DNA from: Pyrocephalus nanus
Lineage: Eukaryota > Chordata > Aves > Passeriformes > Tyrannidae
Length of the DNA: 64,000 nt
Assembly: GCA_038380795.1 (NCBI GenBank)
Contig: CM076260.1
Location: 28,120,634-28,184,633, forward strand
Direction: 5' to 3'
Shown here: piece after piece, positions 12,401-23,762 of the stretch
How positions within the stretch are numbered: position 1 is the stretch's first letter
Layout: every line of letters starts with the position of its first letter
Notes under the pieces: generated by a model
What the model was told of the DNA's origin: nothing
Database searches by the model: none
What the model saw: the letters and a program-made list of their open reading frames with translations, nothing else
Translations under genes and position numbers: made by a program

Positions 12401-14793
12401 ATTATATTTTTGTTAGCAACTTCTGGAAGTTTATGATTTCATTTTATTTACTTATTTATTTATTTAAAAAAAGGGGGCAATATAAACCCAGGTTACTTAT
12501 GCTTCGAAAGAAAAGTAAAATATAAATATGAAACAGCTTATTATGGAAATGTGTCTATATTTATCTAAAATCTTCAGGCTATTATAAAAGATATTATGAC
12601 CTTTTGCAAATTTAACAGTTCTTCTAATAACATTTTGATTTATATGTAGTCTCATAGACCACGTTTTTGTTTTCTTTTTTTTCTACTTTGAAATTAAAAT
12701 CACTTATATATATTATCATCACTGAATCAACTAATTATGCTGCATATAGCCAGCTTCCTTAACCAGGTGTATATTCATTCTAGAACAACCCTACTAGGCT
12801 AGCTTTTATACTCATGACAGTGTTTTCCCACAGATTTCCCTACCACTGCCACTGCCCTTTTATGTCTTGTTCAGAGATGTCCAGTGAAAAGAATCCTAAA
12901 AACAGATAAGATAAGGAGACCTGTGACAAAAGCAACAACCAGTATAGTCTCTTCTTTACAAATTTTACTGTCCTCATATAATCAATATGATTATGTTTAT
13001 TAGTTGAAGTTAGAAAGTAATTAAAAAAAAAAAAAAGATGCTCTGTGTCAGTGTGAGTGTTTAGGAGTTCAGCTCTTGGCTCTTTTAAGATGCCTCACTG
13101 AAAACTTTAATTGACAAAAATTTGATCTTAAAAGTAAATACTTTTTACAAGGCCTGTTTTTTACTAGGCCTTTTTCCTATTCCTCTGCCCTTTACCAGAC
13201 AAAGGAAAAAAAAAGTCTGACAAAATTAAGCATGAAAAAATATTAATACAGATGCCTCTCATAATTTGTGAAGAGTAGGAGCTCACCTGAAAAAGTGCAG
13301 AGGTGCCTATAATTTTGACAAAACCAGAATGGGTCATATTGCTCCCTTGAAGGAAGCATAAACTTTCCCTTGTGCTAAACTTTTCAACTGAGGATCCCAA
13401 ATCAGATTATGAACAGAAATTATTTTAGTTTCTGCTGTTGATATTTCTACAGTGGGTGTCTACTTCAAGACTATAAAGCAGAGGAAAAAGCTTCTTTTTG
13501 TGCAGCAGGGTAAGCAATTTGAGTAAACAGTATCACTTGGATAACACAGGTATCTGGGTATTTGAAGGGAGATATTTAGAGCTGACCTTAAGTTACAAAA
13601 TACTATAGCATTGGGAAATACTAGGATTCACGAAATCTTAAATTATCATCATCAAAGAACATTACAGTTCTGCATTTAGATGAGGGAAAATTCAGCAGAT
13701 CAGATTCAGCAAGTGTCTTAGATTTTGTCATACCTACAACAGAAGCATTAAATATTAAACTCCTTTGGAAAGACCAAAAACCATATTCTCTTTTAAGGAT
13801 TTACTAATTACAGTTTGGAATAAATTAGCTCTTCTGTAGAATTTTCCAGCTTTTGCCTTTGTAAGACATATAGATTTGACATAGAGTTCTGAGATCCAAA
13901 GGTGGTTTCTCCATGGCTGAGATTCACACACTATGAAATTGTGAGTATCTACTCTGAGCATTACACATTTGGGATTCATAAAGAGAAAACTTCAGACTGT
14001 AGGAGGTGCCACATTGACAGCTTTCAAGCATCACATTCTCCAATTAAAAATAAAAGCCAGTGCTGCTGCAACTAAAAGGTATCCAAAGAATAACTTTCCT
14101 ACATATTTTAGTTTCTGTGACCCATTTCATGGGAAGACAATAACACCATGTGAAGTAGATCTTTAGTATTTCTGTCATGCTGATTACTGTAATTGGAGAA
14201 ATATGGCTGAGCTTTCCCTGAGGAAGAACAAGTACAACCTTAATGAGTTTCGTTAATACTGCAACTTGCTTAAATAAAATAAGAATACAATTAAGCTTAT
14301 TCAAATAAGACTAAATCAGGATGCTATTAACTATTGTTCAGTTCACTGAAGTGTAAAATATATGCTTTTATGTTTGCTGTAAAAAACATGCACTTTTAAC
14401 TTTGAAGGCATAGGATAGAGTAATACAACAAAGAGAGGAAAAGATAAATAATAGATAAAAAAAGCTACAGTCTGAGACTTACATGCATAATATAAGACAT
14501 GAATGCACATGAGCAAGTGAAAAAAACCAACAGCTTTGCAACACCAAAGATAAAAAACAGGACAGAAATCCTAAGCAAGTTATTTGGTCAGCTAAGCTTC
14601 TGATACTGCCTGAAAATTAAATTGTAGACCCCTTCAAACAGAATAACATACAATTGAGTAGAAACAATCCAGTCCTGCCATCCTATCCTTATGTTCACCA
14701 ACATTTACCCGGATTAGGTTTAGACTTCTTTAGCAGCTGTGGTCAAGATCAGGCTCACTTTCTCAGAACTAAATGATGCTGTGGTCATGGGTT

Positions 14794-15660
14794 TGTTATA
14801 AACAAAATGGCACGAACCACAGACATAGAGCTAAGAGTTTATTAATTAATGTTTAAACTGTCTAATAGCCCAAAGTGTTAGTTCAGTTACACTAATACTA
14901 ATAATCCAAATTAACCCAAAGAAACCTCAGTAATACAACTAACAGGTTGTATTGTGGGAAAAGGGAAAAAAAAAACAAACCCACTTGCTCCTGATGCAGT
15001 GCACTCCCTTCCCAATCCCTGGCATTCTAACATTAGCCGTCTAGGAGGAGGAAGAATGAGGGCAGGTTGCAATGAGCTGATGGCTTTGGTGGGAAGAGGA
15101 TTTGCCTGCTAGGGGCTTCATCCTCTTCTTTGCCAGGACAAATATGGGGATGATGATTCCTTCCAGTTCACACTTGTGGTTTGTTTGAGTTCGGTTTTGT
15201 ATGTTTCTGTGTCACAGTTTTTTGCATCTCCCACATTGGCAGCCACAGCCCGGCACTCTCCCCCTGTGCCACCTGCCCCACCCTGCCCCAAGGGCTGTGG
15301 TTTGTCAGGCAGTGACAGAATAAGGGGTGTCCCCAATGGGGCCACTCCCAGAGCTCAAGCTAGAGAAGGAGAGGCACCAGCACAGGGGTTAAACCAGCAA
15401 CATCCAGCCAGACCACGACAAGGTGGAGCCCTTGCACTGTCAGTGTACAGCTGGGGACCTTATACATGCAGTGGGAAAAGTTTTATTTTCTGGGCTACAG
15501 TGGCTCAGACCACTTACATTCAGCTTATTGGCAAAGCTCAAGTTTGAACTGTTTGCCTTAATTTCTCAGCCTAATTTTACTTTCTATAAAAAGAGTTGTC
15601 CACCTCCATCCTGCCACCCGAATGAGAACTGGCACAGAAACAATACCAAGAAGACTTAGC
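14794..15660. mobile_element. Probable LTR-like repeat of unknown family
   Basis: A block of higher GC than its neighbours that begins TGTTATAAAC and runs to about 15660. The central part (15232-15440) is clearly homologous to 21573-21830. Shared landmarks are GGCTGTGGTTTG versus GGCTATTGTTTG, TCCCCAATGGGGCC versus TCCCCAGTGGGGCC, CCCAGAGCTCAAG versus CCCAGAGTTGAAG, and GGTTAAACCAG versus TGTTTAAACCAG. Boundaries, family and orientation are inferred. An ERV LTR is the likeliest identity, but no target duplication was found. Confidence 0.45.
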
Positions 15661-16289
15661 TGGAGGACAGGCTTGATTCTTAAGCTATCATGACATTGTA
15701 AACACACAGTTAGAAACCCACAAGGACACAAGAAAACATTAGGTACTGGTTAAAGAAAAAATGGTGATGCACCTGTGAAGACACTTGCGGCATGTAACCT
15801 GAAACTGGATACATTTTTCAAATAACTCATGGTGGATTACAGTCATAATAATTACAAGTATATAGCCTGTGACAAATCAGAAAATGGTAGTTTTAAACAG
15901 ATAAGTTTTAACATAAGTGTTATGAAGCTTTTTGGTTGAATTTTAAAAGGACCTATCGTAAAGCTGAAGAGTCGTGAAGTTCTAATTGAAGGTACTTAAA
16001 AAAGGATTTTTACTAGACGACATCTAGTAATTATTTCTCTAACAAGAGTGGGAAGCCACTGTGTGGTGTTTAACATCCTTTTTTCCTTTTTTCTTCCTCA
16101 TCTGACTGATTAGAACTATAAGATTCTCAAGAGATACAAATTTTTTTATAAACAAAGTGCTTTACTGCTATAATCAAATATGCAAGAGATGAATCTATAG
16201 ATTGAAGTATTATAAGCTACAAATCAATAAAGACTGTAAACCAGTGATGTGATTGGTGTGTAAACCATATATTTTTTTAAGGTATGTGG
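15661..16289. other. AT-rich sequence, nothing recognised
   Basis: No exon, CR1 or LTR landmark seen between the LTR-like block and the CR1 5' half. Confidence 0.4.
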
Positions 16290-17705
16290 ATGGAGGCCTG
16301 ATTAGTAAATAATGGATTCTACTGCGAACCTGTCTCCAAGGGGAAAAAGAATATTTGCACGGAAGTTAGCAGGGAGATTTAAATTAGATTTGAAGGGGGA
16401 AGGGGCTAAAATCAGACTTGCTACGGGCAAGCCTGGTGGCAGCACATCAGTGTTTGAGAGTGTTCTAGCAAGGTCCTTAAGTCTGCTGTCTCAGTGGAGG
16501 TAGGGGTTGTAGATCCATGCAGCAGTAAAGATGCAAGGGTTATTAGTGTGGTAGGAAAGCACAGAAGTGCTTGAGAATGATCACATAGGAATTAGGGCTT
16601 GTCCCCCTCTGAAGGAGATGGTGGGGTCAATAGCCCAGCTGAAGTGCATCTACACCAATGCACATAGGAAAACCATGACATAACTGCAGTCATGACAACA
16701 TGGTGGGATGACTCACAACTGGAGCACTGCAACAGTTAGCCATAAACAACCTTTCAGAAACAGGCAAGGAAGAAGAGGAGGAGGGGTAGCCCTGTATGTT
16801 AAGTAGTGCTGTACGTTAGTGATTGTCTGGGGTTGAATGATGGTGATGACAAGATTGAGTGTTTATGGGTAAGAATCAGGGGATAAAGCCAATAAGGCAA
16901 ATATGGTGGGAGTATGTTATAGACCACCCAACCAGGAAAATAAGTTCCTGACACAGCTGGTGAATAAAGGGAAGGTGCCCTATTGAACATAGTTTGGGAA
17001 GAGAGGACTGGTGGTTGGAGCCTGTCTTGTGCATAGTGATCATGACATGATAGACTAGGGTCAGCAGGACTGTCACTTTGGACTTCTGAAGGACAGGCTT
17101 TGGCCTGTTGAGAAGACTGGTAGACAGAGTTCTTTGGGAGGAAGTCCTGAGGGGCAAAGTAGTCTGGATATTTTTTAAGAAAATCTTAAAGGCAGGCCAT
17201 CCCTGTATGCAGAAACTCAAGCTAGTGGGAAAGAAGATTGGCCTGGCTGAACAGAGAGCTTTTGCTGGAAATCCAGGGAAAAAAAGGAGAGTTTATGATA
17301 TTTTTAAGAAGGGGCAGGCAACTCAGGAGGACTAGAAGGGTATTGTGAGGTTATGCAGGAAAAAATTAGAAGCCCAACTAGAATTTTATGTGGCTACTGC
17401 CATAAAAGACAATAAAAAAATGTTTCTGTAAGTACATCAGCAACAAAAGGAGGGCTAAGGAGAATCTCCATCCTTTACAGGATGCAGGCAGAGACATAGT
17501 GTCAAAGGTATAAAGAGATAGTGATGAACGAAGGGTGAGGTATTTAATGCCCTCTTTGCTTTAATCCATAATAGCAAGACCAGTTCTCCAGGCACCCAGC
17601 CCCCTGAGCTGGAAGACAGGGAGGGGAATGAAGCCTCCATAATGCAAACAGAAATGCCAATGACCTGCTATACCTGTCAGACGCACACAAGTGTCTGGGG
17701 CAGGT
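16290..17705 (+). mobile_element. CR1 LINE, 5' half of ORF2 only; 3' end missing
   Basis: This is the part of CR1 that most genomic copies lack. It carries the segments around ATGGTGGGATGACTCACAAC and TATAGACCACCCAACCAGG (endonuclease domain). Next comes the linker leading to the RT: CATCCCTGTATGCAGAAACT, GCCTGGCTGAACAGAGAGC, AAGACAATAAAAAAATGTTT and CATCAGCAACAAAAGGAGGG. The last certain CR1 block is CACACAAGTGTCTGGGG near 17700, just before the RT catalytic region would start. Frameshifts and stops are scattered throughout, so nothing is translated over more than about 75 codons. CR1 normally loses its 5' end during insertion, so a copy with a 5' half and no 3' half must have been cut later. 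The adjoining LTR scrap at 17.9 kb suggests how. Confidence 0.88.
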
Positions 17706-17909
17706 GATGCCAAGACATTTCTGGAAAGTAGGGCATTGTTACATGTAGCAGTTGCTTTCAAAGACAAGTGCCTTAATAATGAAAGCACCATCACACCCTC
17801 CTTTCTCCCCCTTTGGACAGTTTGGGTCCTGGCTACTAACCTCTTGCCTGACCCCACTCCTCTGTCTGTAGAAGCCTGTAGTGGGGAAGCTGGAGAGGCA
17901 GTGTCCATG

Positions 17910-18032
17910 CTTATGGGGCACTGCTCAGCAACACCAACACATTGGTGTGTTATCAACTCGACCTTAGCTATGGATACAAAGCCCAGCACTACATGGTCTG
18001 CAATAGGGAAAGTTACTTCTATCCCAAAAAGA
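17910..18032 (-). mobile_element. Fragment of solo LTR, family A
   Basis: The stretch with CACTGCTCAGCAACACC, TTGGTGTGTTATCAAC and AAAGCCCAGCACTAC, ending CTTCTATCCCA, matches the inner end of the LTR family seen at 470-1060 and 39169-39755. The rest of the LTR is absent or unrecognisable, although 17706-17909 may be a diverged part of the same element. Confidence 0.6.
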
Positions 18033-18959
18033 TCCGATACAGTGGACACAGTAATTATTTGCTTCTTCCTTGCTACAGGAATCACTCTGAAACCCAAGAA
18101 ATCAGAAATCCAGCAAGCCCAACACTGCTTTTGCAATTCATTACAAGTTCCTGGCACTTTGGTACATCTGAGCTTTTTTTAAAGAAGTCTAACTAAAATC
18201 CTTTTAAAATCAAAAAGGGTACATACAAATTAGATGTGATTATATTATACAAGGATTGTATAACTTCTAATAAACTAAGTTCATAAAGTCACAGGAAGTA
18301 AATTATGTTGCAATAATTTCTACTTACTCTTTTGTTTGATTTGGGGCTAAAAGAAAGATATGCATTCTAACTATCCTTCAGAGCTATGGATTGCAATGCC
18401 AATTGTGTTATATGTGCATCTTTTTTTTTCTGAAGTGTGCATTTGCAAACATTTCAGTAATATGATTTGATTCTTCTATACAATTTTAAAGTATTTAGGG
18501 TATGTGGCATGTGGGGCACATATCTTCAATGATCCAGGCCACCTAAAGATCACAAGAATGTCTGCTGCTTTCTTTCACCACCATTCCAGCTTCCTGAAGT
18601 TTCACTATTTATCTTCTACCTTTTCCCAGCTTTTCAATTGAATTTGTTTTTTAAGTTATTCATGCTGTTATCTTACAGCTCTCTCTTCTCAAAATATGGA
18701 CTAGCTATCTGCCTGATCCACTTCCACAACCACCCTGAGGATACCCTTTCCATCTGATTCTCCTGCTGGGCTTCATTCTCCTGTAGTCCCTGTCGCACCC
18801 CACATTCCGGGTGATTCATGGACCTCAAGAAAACAATGACTTAGTGGGCTAACAGCTACTCACAGAAAAGATGTGAGGAAACTCTAGTTACTCAGCAGAA
18901 CCCTAAAGAGAGCACAGCATTTCCAGTCTGCTCTGTGGATGCTGATGAATTAATGCATT
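18033..18959. other. AT-rich sequence, nothing recognised
   Basis: No gene or repeat landmark apart from short T runs (18421). Confidence 0.4.
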
Positions 18960-19075
18960 TCACAGAGAATTAGGCCAGAAAGGACCTTGGGAATTATGTC
19001 TTCTGATCTAATTCCTACCTTCAACCTGTATAAAAATCAGTGCATTACTGCATATTTATCCCCAGCGCTATCCTA

Positions 19076-19080
<5 letters not shown>
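18960..19080 (-). mobile_element. Ancient CR1-like 3' end fragment
   Basis: The string CACAGAGAATTAGGCCAGAA, followed by GGACCTTGGGAATTATGTCTTCTGATCTAATTCCTACC, resembles the reversed 3' end of an old sauropsid CR1 group (pattern GGCCAGAAGGGACCATTGTGATCATCTAGTCTGACC). It is heavily diverged, so this is a moderate-confidence call. Confidence 0.5.

Positions 19081-19119
<39 letters not shown>
19081..19119. repeat. Poly-T tract, 39 bases
   Basis: Thirty-nine uninterrupted T residues. It sits directly next to the end of the ancient CR1-like scrap and could be the A-tail of an unrecognised minus-strand insertion or plain slippage. Confidence 0.97.
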
Positions 19120-20939
19120 CCCTACAGCAGTAGAGGTCTAAATGTACTTCTCATTCCAGCAACATTTTTTCTGTGCTTTTATAAATCTCTTGCTTTCCTG
19201 CAATGATTTCTTTTTGGTCTCTTAAACAGCAGATTTCCTTGCTGCTCTTTCTCTGAGAGAAAGGAAAGAAAAAGCACAACAGTACAGAATTTTTTTTCTG
19301 GGATTTTATCTTTGACACAAATTAATTACATCAAACCAAGTAACTCTTTGTGTTCTACTTTGTTGATGTTGATGTTACTGATGCACACAAATGCTGTAGA
19401 CCTGAGGAAACTTTCTTCTTTAATCTACTATTTCAGTCTGAAACCTGTTCTTGGTGCCTGAAACTTTTCTTTGCAATTGTTTTTATTTGGCTATGGCATC
19501 TGCCAGAACAACCTTCACTAGGTCCACTAGTAGATAATGCTATTTTATCAATACCAATGAGCATGGGAAATTAAGTGGAAATTTCACTGCTGCAAGAGAA
19601 ATGAATAAAAGAGAAGCTCAAGAGTTTGAGTCTCCATAGTAGGCTTTCCTGCAAGTTGTATAACTTTGGTGAGACACACAATGTGCTTGTCTTTCTTTCT
19701 TTGTTAAAACAAAACAAAACAAAACAAAACAAAACAAAACAAACAACTTTATATTCACAGGGGATTTTGAATGACGATTTATTTCTCTCTTTCTAATGTG
19801 GAGCAGTATAGGACAGTTCACTGTGATGGCTACTTGTTATAATGCATGTATAGAATTAACCTCTTTGCAACAACAACACTAATATCTCATCTAGCAGAAG
19901 AGTGGATGTATTAAAATGTATTAAGCAGTAAATTATACAATGGCATTTTTCATTTTAATAACTTCATTAAAAATAAAAAAGTTTAGAACTTTTAAAAGCC
20001 TTCTAAAATGTTTTCCATGTTTGATCTTTGCTCAAAGGCACAAAATACTAGTAAGACACCAAGTCGAAAATGTCAGGAGCAAGCTGAGAGACTAAAGAAA
20101 TCAGAAAAAAGAATTTGTCTAAAAATACTGTTAGAGATTGAAAAAATAGAAATAAAGACAGACTTGGCAAGAATGGAAATAAGTCTTTGCACAAAAAAAT
20201 AATAACTGCTTTTTTTTTTTGGTCATTTATTCTCCTAAGAAAACAAGGATAAAAAGAATTGGGTTTGCTATATAATGGGGGTGGAAAGTTATGAGGATAA
20301 GCCAGGTAGTAATGATAATATGTCTCTAAGCTGTCTGAAGATATCCCCAAAAACTTTGTATCAGATTTTAATAAGGAGAACTACATAGCAAGGACAAGTG
20401 GGTGATTAAAGTCATATACATTCAGTTTTTTTAAAACATAGTAAAGGAACCTGAAAATCTCAATCCCGGAGCATTGTAAGAACTGACACACAGAATCACA
20501 GGTCTAGCAAGCAATGATCTTTAATGTGTCTGCTGAACCAGGCCTAGTGTTGTGTGATTTAGAATAGGATAAATGCCACTTACATTTAAGAAACATCAGA
20601 CAATTAAGTTTGCCTTTAGTAGTAAAACAGACTAGATATGGCCTGAAGTCCACTGCTTTTAAGAAAAAGGGTTGAGGGATGGCATTTGCTGATTGATCAG
20701 GGCAATGTATTTTCCAGTTGTGTATGGCAGGAATATGGAGTCCACCCTTGGCAGCAGCTTTTATGATAGAAATGTCAGTGCAAGAGTGTGTATGTAAATC
20801 AAACTGAGACGAGCTTTGGCCTAAATTGATGGAATTAAAAAGGAAGTTGACCAGCAGCCATGTAAAATATTAAACAGGGAATTAGAAAGAGGTACAAAAT
20901 ATTCAACACAAAAACAAATATGAAAGAAACAAATTTGTA
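19120..20939. other. AT-rich sequence, no gene seen
   Basis: No exon or transposon recognised. The only marked feature is the (AAAAC)n tract at 19706-19743, which is listed separately. Confidence 0.4.
19706..19743. repeat. (AAAAC)n simple repeat
   Basis: About seven AAAAC units in a row, the complement of the motif at 9351-9413. Confidence 0.92.
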
Positions 20940-21330
20940 AAACGTGGGGGCGGAGGCCTTGGAGTAGGATGAGGATCATCCTGGCTATGTACTGCAGGGC
21001 ATCACCTGTGGTTTTCCCAACCCTGCCTGGGCCAGACTCGGAATTTTCTTTGGAACACAGAACAACTTGCAACTTGCTAGCAACCTATAGCACAGGAACA
21101 GTGTGGGGTCACCTCTCCTTTGAGTGTGTGTAGTTCTACATGGGAGTCCTGCCCACAGCTGGTGCCTTACTAGGGTGCCAGGAGTGGCAGGGTATAGTGA
21201 ACCCACATCTCTGCAGAAGGATCTCCATGTGGTGTACCCTCACCTACAGACTACAGGGGTTATATTTCAGCCAGTATGCGTGTGTGGCTGTGTGGGTGTG
21301 ATTGTAGTTTTCAGGGGTAAGTTGTAGAAG
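20940..21330. other. GC-richer unidentified block
   Basis: Composition rises sharply relative to the flanks, with segments such as CCTGCCTGGGCCAGACTC. Open frames on both strands are under 85 codons. It resembles LTR-type sequence in texture but has no partner in the window that I can align. No function is claimed. Confidence 0.3.
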
Positions 21331-21572
21331 TATTGTTATAAAGCTGTAGGTGACTGTCAACATTCTGTGTCAAGTATTTTGGTGTATCTTGTGTACTGCT
21401 TTTATTGGTTTTTAATATATAATTCACTTATTGACAGTTTATTGCATGTCATTAATATCTAAACAAATTCCTTCTACGTTGATTGGATTAAACTACATGA
21501 ACTGAGCAGTCTTCACATTAAAGAAGCAAATTCAGGAAAAAAAAAAACATAGAATCATAGCTTTTTTTAATC

Positions 21573-21830
21573 ACAGCTCACTTGCCTCTCCCACTGCAGC
21601 CTGGCAGTGGCCCACAGCCCCTTGCCCACAAAGGGCTATTGTTTGGCAGAGAATGACTGGCGAGGGGGTGGAGAGGAGTTTTTGTCCCCAGTGGGGCCAT
21701 CCCCAGAGTTGAAGATGGAGCAGGGCAGGCAGCAGTCACTGGCCCTGGCGCAGTGTTTAAACCAGTGACACAGAGCTCCAGCCATGGTGAGGCTGAAATC
21801 TAGCACTGCCAGGTCAAGGTCATGATTTTT
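21573..21830. mobile_element. Second copy of the unclassified repeat at 15.2 kb
   Basis: It aligns with 15232-15440 along most of its length (see that entry for shared landmarks). It contains a roughly 12-base insertion around GAGAGGAGTTTTTG relative to the first copy. The two copies are strongly diverged, so the insertions are old or belong to different subfamilies. Confidence 0.5.
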
Positions 21831-22907
21831 TAATTGGTAATAGCAAAAATATATGTCCTAGCTATGGATCCCCTCAAAAAATGGCCATGGAGTGATGCAA
21901 TACAGCTTTCTTTTTTATTTTCTTAGTAGAAATTTTCAGTATGTATTGAAAAAAATTCCTGATATGTTATGTTTGGGGAAAGAATTTGGTTTAGCTGAGA
22001 AATGTAAAAATAAAAATAGAATAGTAATAAACATTGGACACTACAATGTCTTTCATTTAGGAATAATGAGAAGAAATTCTTCAAGAAGTTGTAGTCTCAT
22101 TAGCTGAAAACTGCTGAGAAATAGAAAAGTTTGCATATATTAGTCATTGAAAGTCTACAGGATGCCAGTGTGATATAATAAAAGTAGAGAAATGATCCTA
22201 CAATTTCCCAGACTATGTTTTTCTTACTGAATTAAGGAATTATTAATTTCATGGTATGTAGCATGGATCTTTTCTGTAATACAATTCACATTTTTTGATC
22301 CACCAAGTAGCTTGTGAAGATTTCTGCAGATTGGAAAGGGGGCAAGAGCGTCTCACAGCTGCAGTGATCAAGAAATGAGCCCAAGATGATGACTCCATAA
22401 AGTTCCTGGAAAACTGCCTTTGAATGTAAATGAAAACAATTGAATACCCATGTGTGCAGGGAGGTGGCTGTTGCAAAACTCCCTAAAAGGTCACGGACTC
22501 TTTCATCCACAATCAGATGGGCTAACTCCAGGGAAGAAGCACTCAGTGGCAAACACCAGATTGAGCCTTTCACCTCCCACCTGAAAGCAGTAATCACTAC
22601 TGCTTACTTCCAATGAACACCTGAGAGAGTAGTTTTTTTGCTCTAGTCTGTGTGCAATAAAAGGCCACCTGTTGGTGTGCAGGAGTTATTTGCAGCTGTT
22701 TTCTTCAGCTGAAACCACTGCTTATTACCTTCCAGCTGATAGATATTGTTGCAGCCAGCCATCAACACTAAATTCCACGTGACTATAGCAAGGTTGATTA
22801 TATTAGGAGTCAGCAATAGCAAACTGAAAGAAAAGATTAATAAAACCTTCTAAAATAAGATCCCATGTGATCGTTTGTCTTATCCTCTATACCTGGTATG
22901 GAGCAAT
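21831..22907. other. AT-rich sequence, nothing firmly recognised
   Basis: Two overlapping reverse-strand frames (22249-22597) are short and have no domain. No splice-site pattern or repeat could be supported. Confidence 0.4.
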
Positions 22908-23762
22908 GAATCATAGAATAGTTTAGGTTGGAAGGGACCTTAAAGATCTTCTAGTTCTAGTCCCCTTCCATGGTCAGGGACACATTACATTTAAACATTG
23001 CTTCAAGCCCCATCCCACCTGAATGCTTCCAGGAATGAGGTACTCACAACTTCTCTCAGCAACCTACACCTTACCACTCTCATAATAAAAGAATTTTTTC
23101 CTAATATCTAGTCTAAACCTACCATCTTTCAGTTTGAGGGCATTCTTCCTTGTCCAAATACCACATGCCATCCCTCTCCAGCTTTCTTGTAAGCCCCCTT
23201 GAGGTACTGGAAGTCTGCTAAAGGTCTCCCTGGAGCCTTCTCTTCTCCACACTGAACAATTCCAACTGTCTCTGCCAGTGTTCAAAGAAGAGGTGCTCCA
23301 GCCCTCTGATAATTTTTGTGGCCCTCCTCTGGATTTGCTCCAACAGGTCCTTGTCCTTCTTATGTTGGGGCTGGATGCAGCACTGCAGATAGGATCTCAC
23401 AATAGTGGAGTAGAGGGGAGAATCACCTCCATCAACCTGCTGGCCACGCTTCTTTTGACACAGTCCAGGATACGTTTGACTTCCTGGGCTGCAAATGCAC
23501 ATATCAGCTGGTCATTTAGTGTCTGTCGTCTACCACCACCCTCAGGTCCTTCTCCTCAAGGCTGCTATCCATTCTCTGCCCAGCCTGTCTTTGTGCTTGA
23601 GATTGCCCCCACACAGCTTGGTATCATCATCAAACTTGCTGAGGGTGCACTCGATCCCACTGTCCATGTTACTAAGAAAGATGTTAAACAGTGCTGGTCC
23701 CAGTAACGACCCTGAACAATACTGCCTTCTCATTGATATTTTGTAGACCATGAATGGCATGG
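22908..23762 (-). mobile_element. CR1 LINE, 3' half, reverse strand
   Basis: The 3' end is at the left (GAATCATAGAATAGTTTAGG, the octamer in reverse). It is followed by TTGGAAGGGACCTTAAAGAT, the 3' UTR, then the ORF2 C-terminal block (minus-strand peptides around [19 protein letters not shown] and KDLLEQIQ). The right end reaches the RT area: [13 protein letters not shown] and [12 protein letters not shown], where the catalytic box reads FDDD instead of FADD. Stops and frameshifts separate the pieces. It is 5'-truncated near 23762. Confidence 0.92.

Larger units (their letters stand above)
7425..14793. other. AT-rich sequence, no gene seen; a few simple repeats
   Basis: More than 7 kb without a recognisable exon or dated transposon. 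It contains a CAAA-rich tract (8041-8126), a GTTTT tract (9351-9413), runs of A at 11260 and 13022, and a short TATA run at 12311. Open frames of 60-150 codons are AT-rich or low-complexity and show no domain. A highly diverged CR1 scrap may be present near 10550 but is too weak to call. Confidence 0.45.

Noticed and set aside
17561..18182. Overlapping long frames on both strands (198 and 163 codons)
   Set aside because: They straddle the end of a CR1 fragment and an LTR scrap; frames on opposite strands over the same bases and no domain point to chance.
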